From NCBI RefSeq assembly GCF_000003605.2, contig NW_003108476.1:1-14817 (forward strand): 14,817 nt of DNA. The letters run 5' to 3'. This document shows, one piece after another, positions 1-8,549 of this stretch (position 1 is the first letter of the stretch; the number at the start of each line of letters is the position of its first letter). The notes under the pieces are model-generated. The model was given only the letters and a program-made list of their open reading frames with translations. It made no database searches and had not been told where the DNA came from. The translations under genes were made by a program, and so were the position numbers. The stretch comes from Saccoglossus kowalevskii (lineage: Eukaryota > Hemichordata > Enteropneusta > Harrimaniidae).

Positions 1-280
1 TAGTAACATTTATTCATTTAGATTTCTGAGCATAATAGTAGTGCTTAATTGTTTTGTACATCTGGAATTAGAAACTACGCGTTTCTCTACTATTTGCACT
101 GTTCACGTCATTGCTGTACCTGTCACAGTGATTATACAATCAGTTGAATAAGCTTCAAAACACCAATTACAGTCGTAATAATGCAGGTATACTGTGTGAG
201 AGGTTTGTACGTAGTGATCAGACTAAATTATGAGTAAATAGTCAACACTTGTTCTCCTTTTTAGTGAAATCATGAAGGTA

Positions 281-350
281 ATCCACATCGCGCTAATCCC
301 GTGGGGTGGGCTAGGGTTTGTCGCCGGTTTGTCAAGGATGGGGACTCCCA
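281..350. other. GC-rich patch in AT-rich flank
   Basis: By direct count 42 of 70 bases are G or C (60%), against roughly one third in the surroundings. It includes the G-rich run GTGGGGTGGGCTAGGG. It is single copy in this window and its function is unknown. It could be the end of a dispersed mobile element, an old exon, or a chance cluster. Confidence 0.5.
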
Positions 351-864
351 ATGGATCCAGCCAATATTGTCCATGATCTTTTACTAAGTCGTTTTTTATC
401 TATTGTGACTTGCCATTCGACATTAACTGGTCATTGGATTTCACAACCAAATAACAACAGGACCATTTTTATATCTTCTATTCATACACTGCAAAAGATG
501 TCTTTTTAGCAAGCATGTTATTTTAGATAATTTAGCTCTAATCTGAAATTTTGCTAATTCAAGATGTAGCCAATTAATTAAAAAGTGTATTCTCATAATG
601 ATGAAATATTAAAATGGGTACATTATGAATGTTACCAGAGAGATGAGTTTTTCTCTCATATGGCTGAAATGCCTTAAACAATGTCTTCCTATTCAACCAT
701 GTGTTTATCTTTAACTGTTTTAATTTGCCGAGTCTGGATTACTGTATGTGTGATGTAATGTGCTACAACACTAGCACAACACTATTTTCTTTAATATTTT
801 GGAAAAATATTCACAATAGAATTAATTAATAATTAATGATGTATTTGTGTGAGTTTATTTTGTG

Positions 865-880
865 TATATATATATATATA
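865..880. repeat. (TA)n microsatellite
   Basis: Eight uninterrupted TA dinucleotides just before the array starts. A similar short AT run lies at about 11376-11391 inside U4. Confidence 0.85.
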
Positions 881-1420
881 AAGTTGAATATTGTCCGACC
901 CTGTTATAGTAATGCTTATACCTAAAATATTTCCAGTATACAAAAACAAGTTTGAATACACATAGACGTAAATTTGATTAAAAAGTTTTTGGAGTTATGA
1001 TATGGCTCCGAAGTTCCTTCCTTCGGAGTTTACGATGGACATCCAACTATACCATTCGTTACATTCAGAGAGTATGAACAACTGTAATACATTTCCTGAA
1101 CAAACAATGAAACTGAGACTGGTCCAGATTCGCCAAGATACTAGTATGCCTTGGAGTGAGTATGCAGAAATTATAACGGGAATTTTAGAAATATCGAAAA
1201 AAAACAAACAATAGTTATAGTTTGAAACATTGAGTACATCGAGATTCTTATATACTTAACAGTTTATTTTTCAGAAAACCAACACCATTTAGGCTTTATT
1301 CGTTGATCTTTTTTAAAACTTTGGATACTGACGACCACCACGCGATTGAACCATTATTTCGCAAACACTCGTAAGACGAAATTCAATGCTGAAAAAAACG
1401 AAGTGCTGTATATATGCCTC

Positions 1421-1826
1421 TTATACGGCAACACTTAGAATTATTCAGACAGTCATTTAGTAAGATGGCTTGAAACTGTGCACAACACTTGACGGCACCG
1501 TTTGGTTGATAGCGTGCAGTGTGAGATTCACTTTTTTATAGAGATTGTCAACATAGTAATACAGAGTTCGTATTCAATAACTGCCCTATTTCTTGAGTGT
1601 CTACATTGTATGTTATTTGAAATAACTTGTTAATGTATTCTCACGAACGTGTATCATTTTGAAAAACAGTGCTTTACCCTCGTCTAGTTGGGAATGATCT
1701 GAACCGTGTGTGTTGGAATGGAATGGAATGGAATGGCGCAGTCAAGTCAAAACCAAAGGTTTTCGCAAAGTTGCAAGCCATCTTACTAATAGGTTGTCCG
1801 AATAATTCCTAAAACTGCTGTAATAC
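1421..1826 (+). repeat. Q block with long inverted arms, U1 copy
   Basis: The left arm (about 1421-1503) and right arm (about 1734-1826) are reverse complements over most of their length. They include a perfect 15-bp stretch (TAGTAAGATGGCTTG at 1458-1472, its complement at 1774-1788). Both arms also carry matching outer parts (GAATTATTC-GAC) and inner parts (CTTGACGGCACC facing GGCGCAGTCAAG). The roughly 230-bp centre contains ACAGAGTTCGTATTCA and TTTACCCTCGTCTAG. This is a foldback structure. It may be the remains of a terminal-inverted-repeat transposon or a local inverted duplication; no transposase frame is visible. Confidence 0.8.
1715..1734 (+). repeat. (GGAAT)4 pentanucleotide run
   Basis: Four perfect GGAAT copies at the inner edge of the right inverted arm of U1. 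U3 has a single TGGAATGG at the same place and U4 has none, so the run expanded in U1. Confidence 0.9.
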
Positions 1827-2149
1827 TCGTGTCCCACGTGTATCTAAATGCTTCTAGGTTAGATTTTGTTCAGTGATTATTTATATTTCTATGAAGACAT
1901 TAAGCAATGATTGTTGATGCATAAAGCGTGAAATGAAGTCATTCTATACCAGAGTCAGTTATTTGGCACGTAATTCTAATTGCTCTGTTCCAGTCCGACA
2001 ATGATTTTTGTATGATACTTAGTAGTTCATGTCAGTCGCAACTTGAGTATTCCTATAACTCAGATTGTAAACGATGTTCCGTCTTTTTAATATACTCTTT
2101 AATATACGTAGGTCTTGATCTGTTTTACAAACTATTTACTGCTAATTAT

Positions 2150-2280
2150 TATCTTAATTATATCGGAAATCTTGGTTTTTATTTAGATGTCTTGTTTATA
2201 CCGGCCATCATTCTTATATTGTGATAACGAGAATACTATATTGGTAATATCGTGAAATCTCGGTTATATCGCGAATTGTG
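2150..2280 (+). repeat. Degenerate ~18-bp minisatellite, U1
   Basis: Successive variants of TCTTGGTTATATCGCGAAA recur: AATTATATCGGAAATCTTGG, TATTGGTAATATCGTGAAA and TCTCGGTTATATCGCGAA. Units vary from about 15 to 26 bp. Counterparts are at 4225-4300, 8865-8975 and 11295-11350. Confidence 0.65.
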
Positions 2281-2460
2281 TTTACATTTAGATATTTGTT
2301 TCATGTCATATCGCCATGGTAGCTGTGTTTATGATACTACATGTACGTGAAGACCCCATATAGTAGCTGAAGTGGTGGTGGTGACTCTGTTGCCACGCGA
2401 CAGTCCTACGCCAATTCAAACATGAACATCGTTACGACACGTTACGAAAAATATAGAACC

Positions 2461-2578
2461 ACGCATACTTACACTGTAAAGTCCTTTATTTATGCTCTTT
2501 TTGTTAGCTAACTTTCAATTGTTGGTCTAATACATATACATTATAATATAGTCTATGTCTAATTTAAGTGCGATTCAA
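2461..2578 (+). repeat. R core, U1 copy (118 bp)
   Basis: It contains the 10-bp palindrome GTTAGCTAAC followed by TTTCAATTGTTGG and TCTAATACAT. It is identical at all 118 positions to the U4 copy and differs at 6 positions from U2. No open frame runs through it. Confidence 0.92.
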
Positions 2579-2713
2579 TCAATTAAAAACATAAATACAA
2601 AGACATGAGTTGTCTAGCATTTTTGCCGACTTTTTCAAATAACTGCGTAACATCTTACATCCACTTTTGAGCCGTCTCTGCATTTAAATAAACATCTACA
2701 ATAACTGTTGTCA

Positions 2714-2777
2714 GTTTGTTTGTTTGTTTGTTTGTTTGTTTGTTTGTTTGTTTGTTTGTTTGTTTGTTTGTTTGTTT
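2714..2777 (+). repeat. (GTTT)16 microsatellite
   Basis: Sixteen uninterrupted GTTT units. The equivalent places in U2 (5882-5889) and U4 (about 13103) have only about two units, and U3 lacks the site. This is a unit-specific expansion and likely a length-polymorphic locus. Confidence 0.95.
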
Positions 2778-3189
2778 ATGCAATTAAAACCATAAGTGAT
2801 CTCAATATACTAGTACGTATGAGTGGACGCACTTTATGGTTTAGTACGTCTAATGACACACACACGAATTGACTCATACATTATCGAAATTACATTGCTT
2901 TATTGTGTTGACGGGAGTGTAAATCAATGGTTGTATTGTGCCAATATATTATATTGCGAATGTGTTGGCCATTCCTCGCACTGAATAGAATTAGTGATAT
3001 ATAAAGTGTTGTTCGTCTTACTTCGTAATTATGAACTTAGATGTATTATCTACCGTTTGTCGATAAATTACCGTAGATATTACAGACAATTTGAAGCGAA
3101 CAGAGAAACATTAAACAAAATATACAAAACCCAAAATTAAGTTAGATGACATAACCTGACATAACCTTAAATGTAAAATTTTATATACA

Positions 3190-4300
3190 TGAATGGATAA
3201 CACTAAATAACTAATATAAAAACAAAGAAAAATATACAGAAAGCTTAAAAAGTAAGAAAAAAATCCGACAGTGAAACATTATCACCACGTACGGTTTAAC
3301 CTTTTAAAATTTTAATTGACCATACAGAAAAAAAAGCAAATGCCATTTTTTCTGGTGCCATTAAATAATATTCTATTCTTATGTTATCCTAAATCAGACA
3401 TCGTGTTTAGAGCGGAAACCAAGGATATGTTCTATTCAGTTACTCAAAGATTGATTGATTTTTATTAATTTAATAATTTCATTGTATATTTATGTTTTAG
3501 ACACTTCAAAAACATTACGACCGAATTAAACACTGGTGCTTGTTTCGTTAAACAATTATTAAACAATGGTATTCCAATTTTTATTGTGAGAAATGTTTTG
3601 TATTGGGATCGAAATCAGCAGTATAATGTTCGTTGAGGACCCACATTCTCCAAAATTTTGCATATTCTCAATGGCAAGGTAGTATTCTGTCACCACATCT
3701 GTTTAATTTGCACGTCTGTGAAGTGCTAGAATCGTCTGCTGACAACGTGTAGTTATTTCGCAAACACTCATAACACGAAATTCAATACTGAAAAAACGAA
3801 GTGTATGTATATACTGCGTCTTATTTAAGCCGTTATGCCTCTTATACAGCAACACTAGAATTATTCTAACAATCAATTAGTAAGATGGCTTGAAACTTTG
3901 CCAAACACTGCGTTTTTGCTTTGTTCAAGTCTTGGTGGCGGTTATTTGGTACTTAATTTTAATAAGGGTTCTGTTCCGGTCAGGTTGACTTTATTTAAAA
4001 CGTTTTGTACAACGATGTATTGTACTTATTTATGGACGTAAAAACAAATCGGAATGTTGTACGTGTAGCTTATAACAATGATTTTCGCATTGTATTTTAT
4101 GTAAGTCGCAGCTTGAGTATTCCTGAAACTCACATTGTAAGTGGTGTTCCAACTTTTTAAAATGCCCTGCGTAAGTCTAGAGCTGTGTTACACAAGATTT
4201 ATTGCTAATTATTAATATATTATTGTCTTGGTTATATCTGAAATCTTGGTTATAATAGGAAAGTTGATATAAAGAAAATCGTGGTTTTATTGGGAGTAGT
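3190..4300 (+). repeat. P1 block, U2
   Basis: It aligns with 10262-11340. The order is a TTAATTGACCA lead, CAAAAACATTACGACCG, the 14-bp invariant TAATGTTCGTTGAG (3624-3637), CGCAAACACTC and a lone left arm of the Q inverted repeat (about 3835-3950). Then GTTATTTGGTACTTAATTTT, a GTACAA/TTGTAC hairpin and the minisatellite. About 195-350 bp present in sister copies are missing at 3701, between TGTTTAAT-like ends. Non-coding. Confidence 0.8.
4225..4300 (+). repeat. Degenerate ~18-bp minisatellite, U2
   Basis: Units TCTTGGTTATATCTGAAA, TCTTGGTTATAATAGGAAAG and TTGATATAAAGAAAA, then TCGTGGTTTTATTGGGAG, directly adjoin each other at the end of P1. Confidence 0.7.
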
Positions 4301-4897
4301 TTTAAATAGCAAGCATGATACAAAAAACATATTTATTATGAAGGCTGGAAATTGCTAGAAATCCTAGTATGTTCTCATTAGAAAATAGTCTTTTGATCAC
4401 CATGTCAACGATATTTTTCCGAAAACAAGCATCATTTGGACATTATTTCTCGATCGTTTGAAAACTTTAGATACAAAAATACTGAATCTTTTTTACAAGG
4501 CACTTTGATTATAACCTCCAAGATTGGACACCTCACCACACATGATATTGAAACCACGGAGTGTGTTCAGTACAGAACAACCGAACTTATGGACATTCTA
4601 CTGATATGTGTGTATTTTTATTCAAACAAACGATTGATTTTTATAAACGTAATAATAGTCTTGTATTTTTATGTTTTTAAATGCTTCAAAATCATTCAAC
4701 AGAATTAACCAAAGCTGCTCGTTTCGTTAATTATTAAATAATTTAGGTGTTTCAAGTTCCATCGTGAAATTGTTTCTTATTGGTATCGAAATTCATAGTG
4801 TAATGTTCGTTGAGAATCCCCATTTCCCAAATGTTTGCATACCCTCAATGGCGCTAGGCAAGCTGGTATTCTGGCTCCACACATGTTTACTGTTTAA

Positions 4898-5022
4898 AGG
4901 GCGGTGATCGTCGCGCAGCGCGTATTCGAATTTCATGTAAATGAACAATGTATTTTACACGCGTTGTATACGTCGCTATGAGTCCCATATCGAACAGGAC
5001 GCGGCGCGACGACTACCGCCCT
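4898..5022 (-). mobile_element. MITE-like element 1 (125 bp, TTAA flanks, U2 only)
   Basis: The ends AGGGCGGTGATCGTCGCGC and GCGCGACGACTACCGCCCT are inverted repeats (17 of 19 match), flanked by TTAA at 4894-4897 and 5023-5026. The homologous site in U4 P2 and U4 P1 (CTGTTTACAT, ATGTTTACAT) is empty, which supports a real insertion. The body is the reverse complement of element 2. It is far richer in CpG than its surroundings. TTAA duplication points to piggyBac-type mobilisation; because the junction is the palindrome TTTAAA, a TA duplication (Tc1/mariner type) also fits. Confidence 0.85.
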
Positions 5023-5101
5023 TTAAATCGATGATTATTCAACGAATTCAGAGATATAACAATTGGTTGTAATTTATCTGGTTAATGTCTGAACCAGTTA
5101 A

Positions 5102-5229
5102 AAGACGGCGGTCGTCGTGCTGCTTTCTGTTCGACACGGGACTCGATGTAGTGACTTACACAACGCGAGTAAAACGCATTGTTTGCTTACCTTAAATTCG
5201 AACACGCGCGGCACGACGACCATCGCCCT
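5102..5229 (+). mobile_element. MITE-like element 2 (128 bp, U2)
   Basis: The ends AAGACGGCGGTCGTCGTGC and GCACGACGACCATCGCCCT match as inverted repeats at 15 of 19 positions and are flanked by TTAA at 5098-5101 and 5230-5233. The inner part (GGGACTCGATGTAGTGACTT) matches element 3 directly and element 1 in reverse. Flanking DNA on the right (TGTATG, then AATTTGCACGTCT) matches that of element 3, so both copies descend from one insertion. Confidence 0.85.
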
Positions 5230-5512
5230 TTAATGTATGACTATTAATTTGCACGTCTATGAAGTGCTTGAATCGTCTGCTGAAAGCGTTTAGTTATTTC
5301 GCCAACACTCATATTGATTATATCGCGAAAAGTATTTCTACATTTAGATATTTTTTCATTGTCATATCGCCACGGTAGCTGTGTTTAAGACAAAGACAAA
5401 GTGGTGATGGTGGTGATTCGGTTGCCATGCGACAACCCAACGGCTACGTAAATTAAAACACGAACATCGTTAAGATACGATACACTGCAGTGACTGAGAA
5501 AACTATGAAAGC

Positions 5513-5630
5513 ACGCATACTTGCATTGTTAAGTTCTTTATTTATGCTCTTTTTGTTAGCTAACTTTCAATTGTTGGTCTAATACATATACCTTATAATA
5601 GAGTCTATGTCTAATTTAAGTGCGATTCAA
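5513..5630 (+). repeat. R core, U2 copy (118 bp)
   Basis: Same length as the other three cores, no indels. Six substitutions from U1/U4 and about seven from U3. It keeps GTTAGCTAAC and CAATTG. Confidence 0.92.
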
Positions 5631-5687
5631 ACACTTAAAACCATACAAAGACGGGAGTAGTTTAGCATTTTTGTCGTCTTTGTCAAG

Positions 5688-5804
5688 TCACCTTAGAACA
5701 TGTCTGTCTCGTTGAGTTCGTCGTCTTCATAGTTGGTGTATGTTCAAATTAGTGGCATAACAATAGTTTGTAGGGCACTTAGAATTGCAATACTCGATAC
5801 TCTG
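5688..5804 (+). repeat. 117-bp block shared only by U2 and U3 (U2 copy)
   Basis: It follows TCAAG after the core and ends before TACCGGCATAA. It matches 9251-9371 with three substitutions and one 4-bp indel. U1 and U4 pass directly from TCAA to about 10 bp and then AACATCTTAC, so they share the same absence. It includes TTCGTCGTCTTCATAGTTGG. No coding potential. Confidence 0.85.
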
Positions 5805-6059
5805 TACCGGCATAAAATCTTACATCCACTTTTGAGCCGATTCAGCATTGAAATAAACATCTAAAATAACTGTTGTCAGTTGTTTGTTTACAAGCAATTA
5901 AAAACACTAAGTGACCGCAATATACGTATAAGTGGACAAACTTTATGGTTTACTACGTCTAATAACACACATAATCATTGACTCATAGATTATCAAAATT
6001 ACATTGCTTTATTGTGTAAATCAGTGGTTGTATTGCTTATTTGTTGGCTGTTATTTGTA

Positions 6060-7025
6060 CTGCATTGAAACAAACAGCAAAAAGAACAATTTAAAATTAT
6101 GCACACATTTTGAAAATACAGTAACACCCAAAAAGTGAAAACAATACCACAACCATAATTTGGACACATCTTTGTAATTATCCGTTGAGATGGGACAGCA
6201 TACATTAGAAGATACAGTCTTGTAAACATTAAAAAGAGGCTATAGACGTGATAATATATAATCAACAAAATATAAAAATAACTAAACATATTACTACATG
6301 TGTACCTAAAGACATCGCGACAAATAATCACTAACAACACTTTCGTCACGTGTATTATACATTGTATATTCAATTAGAGTGTACTTTACATTGAATTTTT
6401 TCTTTGTGAATGTAAAAACGTTATTATATAACTATAAATCTATTTATATTTCATATTTTCAGTACGTTTGAATTAAGATTAAACATACACTTCAGTGCGC
6501 CCTCTGTGGCAACATGAATTGAATGGTAAATATATATAATACAAGGACAATCAACTGCCGTGCTCTACAACATTGAACTATATGACATGCGACACCAGAG
6601 CCAAAATTCGACGAACGTTTTGATATTTGTTTTTAGAGAGATCTATTTATTCTGAACCGTTAACAATATGATTAGCTCAACAATGTGTGTAACCATGAGC
6701 TGGAATGAGAACACACAAAATATGTCTTTCGCTTTCTATTGACCTTTTTTTTCGACCGAGTGGCTAACTTTACTAAACTCTGGTAAATTTAATAAATAAC
6801 TATTTGAATATATACGCATCGTATTTTTAATCCATTTTTCAATGATTATTTTGAATGATAATTACGCGTCGCGGTCATATTATATGACTTATTTAATCAA
6901 TTTATTATATCTATTTAAATAATTATAGACAGTCTGTAGATTTCTACTTCTATTTTACCACCGGGATCATTTGCATAGTTTGTTCCATCATCAGTGGAAG
7001 CGTGATTAATGGGATATACAAACTC
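6060..7025 (+). repeat. Tail block, U2
   Basis: The most complete copy of the unit tail. 6075-6450 aligns with 13490-13890 of U4. The motif CGCCCTCTGTGGCAAC (6498-6513) recurs at 9939 and 13981. The part up to ATATACAAAC (about 7022) aligns with 9970-10260 of U3. It contains a 7-bp inverted repeat GTCATAT/ATATGAC at 6874-6888. The 124-codon minus-strand frame at 5999-6373 lies here; the U4 homologue has stops in the matching frame, so I do not call it a gene. Confidence 0.75.
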
Positions 7026-7419
7026 TGGTGTAGAAAATATTTTAGGGAATGTTAATAATATTATTATAACGCTATTTACTTGATAAATTAATCTATATAG
7101 TATCATGTAGGCAAAACCATTGTACCACAGAGTCACGGGTTAGTATTATAAACGTTTTTCACATATACTGCCCTTAGTCCCTATTTGTAATTTGTTCATT
7201 ACATCGGTTTCGATTATAATAGGAATGATCTGTAGAGAAACACGACTTATATGGGGATTCATAATATATTAACTAACATAAGTTTGAATACACAGAGACG
7301 TAAATTTGATTACGAATGTTTAGAGTAATGTTCCGGACATAGTAGGTTTTCGAGTACCTCACCGGAGTTACTTCAGAGAACCATTGTTCGCGATGAATTA
7401 TCTATATTCAGAGAAAGGG

Positions 7420-7960
7420 TAATACTAAATAACTAATATAAAGAGAAAGACAAATTGGAATCTAAAATTTGATAAGATATATAGAGAAAGCTTTAAAAAT
7501 ATGAAAGAAACATTCCCACTGTGATAAATGATCACCACGTACTCATCAAAGAATTCTTTTTTCACTTTTTTTCTTTATGGTGCCAATAAATAATATTTAT
7601 TCTTATCATCGAGTTTATGGTCGAAATCTATTCATTTAGTCAAAGACACGATTGATGTTCATGCTCTTAATAATAGTATTGCATTATTGTGGGTTTTTTT
7701 GACGCTTCAACAACATTCGACTGAATTAACCACTGGTACCTGTTTTGTTAATTGTTAAATAAAGGTGTTGCAATTTTTATTTGGGGAATTGTTTTGTATT
7801 TGTATCGAAAACAGCAGTGTAATGTTCGTTGAGGATTCACATTCACCAATATTTTACATACTCTCAAGGCAAGGGATGTATTTTTCGCATACACTCATAA
7901 CACGAAATTCAAAGCTGAATAAACGAAGTGTATGTATATATTGTCTCTTATTTTTACAGC
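7420..7960 (+). repeat. P block, U3 (deleted)
   Basis: It carries the lead TAATACTAAATAACTAATAT (shared with about 3200), the CTGAATTAACCACTGGTACC segment and the P core (7820-7833). At about 7870 the copy jumps from CTCAAGGCAAGGGATGTATT to TTTCGCATACACTCATAAC. This removes the region that holds the MITE sites in U2 and U4. The frame at 7765-8055 is an accident of this joined sequence. Confidence 0.75.
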
Positions 7961-8331
7961 TACACTACGAATTACTGCAGCAGTCAATTAGTAAGAAACT
8001 GTGCACGACACATGGTTATTGTTGTGTTCAAGAATTGACGGCGCCGTTTGGTTGATAGCGTGCCAACATAGTAACGCAGAGTTCGTATTCACTAACTGCC
8101 CTATTTATTGAGTGTCTACATTGCATGTTATTTAAAATAACCTGTTTATGTATTCTCACGAACGGGTATCATTTTGAAAAACTACGTTTTACCCTCGTCT
8201 AGTTGGGAATGATCTGAACTGTGTGTGTGTTAATGGAATGGCGTCGGCAATTAAAAATCAAAGGATTTCGCAAAGTTGCCAGCTATCTTATTAATATGCT
8301 GTCCGAATAATTCCGAGAACTGCTGTAATAC
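7946..8331 (+). repeat. Q block with long inverted arms, U3 copy
   Basis: The left arm (about 7946-8050) and right arm (about 8235-8331) carry the same paired segments as in U1: CTGTCCGAATAATTCC and GCGTCGGCAATT on the right face GTCAATTAGTAAG and ATTGACGGCGCC on the left. The left arm has lost a few bases in the GATGGCTTG part. The right arm has drifted to AGCTATCTTATTAAT. The centre matches U1 closely but lacks about 31 bp after AGCGTGC. Confidence 0.75.
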
Positions 8332-8549
8332 TCGTGTCAACACGTGTATCTAAATGTTTCTATTTATTTAGTGATTATTTATACCTAGAATTTTCTATGA
8401 AGACATTAAGCAATGATTGTTGATGCATAAAGCGTCGAATGAAGTCATTTTATACCAGAGTCAGTTATTTGGCACGTAATTCTAATTGCTCTGTTCCAGT
8501 CCGCTTTTGTACAATGATGTATTGTAAGCAGTTATGGGATGCTTTTTTC

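Larger units (their letters stand above)
1..947. other. Left flank outside the repeat array, no gene seen
   Basis: No part of this stretch aligns by eye with the repeat units that begin at about 948. It is AT-rich with scattered stops in all frames. It holds a GC-rich patch at 281-350, a TA run at 865-880, a weak hairpin near 648-668 (GAGAGA facing TCTCTC) and a 6-bp inverted repeat AGAAAC/GTTTCT near 70-86. A 63-codon frame at 318-509 starts inside the GC patch but resembles nothing I know and lacks context. I see no promoter, exon or RNA gene here. Confidence 0.6.
948..3190 (+). repeat. Repeat unit U1 (internally deleted)
   Basis: The start is fixed by a 33-bp prefix (948-980) that matches 7280-7312 at 32 of 33 positions, with unrelated DNA before it. 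A single-copy stretch follows (about 1080-1265). Then come a P2 remnant (1270-1325, like 4413-4475), a jump to the later part of P (from 1352), the Q block with inverted arms (1421-1830), minisatellite (2150-2280), pre-core, R core (2461-2578) and post-core (2833-2935). The tail present in U2-U4 is cut off near 3110. The last 75 bp before U2 match no other unit. Confidence 0.85.
4310..5330 (+). repeat. P2 block with two MITE insertions, U2
   Basis: It aligns with about 11615-12070 of U4, including the run GAACAACCGAACTTATGGAC (4576-4595) and the P core TAATGTTCGTTGAG (4801-4814). It is interrupted by two inverted-repeat elements at 4898-5022 and 5102-5229. It ends abruptly after CGCCAACACTCAT, where the sequence jumps to a minisatellite remnant. 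The open frame at 4436-4708 lies here and is broken in U4. Confidence 0.78.
3190..7279 (+). repeat. Repeat unit U2 (two P blocks, Q lost)
   Basis: This is the longest unit. It lacks the prefix and opens with the P1 block (3190-4300). A P2 block follows (about 4310-5330), carrying two MITE-like insertions. P2 is joined directly to a minisatellite remnant (5313-5335), with Q and the right inverted arm missing. Then come pre-core, R core (5513-5630), a 117-bp block shared only with U3, the post-core and a full tail (6060-7025). The last 250 bp (about 7030-7279) have no partner in other units and may be the region lost elsewhere. Confidence 0.85.

Noticed and set aside
1002-1214. 70-codon plus-strand frame, with a 70-codon frame on the opposite strand over the same bases
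   Set aside because: The start lies in the unit prefix, whose U3 homologue (7310-7415) has indels that break the frame. Both strands are open, there is no recognisable domain, and an 8-bp hairpin (1006-1013 with 1021-1028) covers the start.
5999-6373. 124-codon minus-strand frame rich in hydrophobic residues, superficially membrane-like
   Set aside because: It lies in the A-rich unit tail. The matching U4 sequence has in-frame stops on both sides of the aligned AVPS-like segment, and the U3 copy lacks part of it. Hydrophobic residues follow from T-rich codons.
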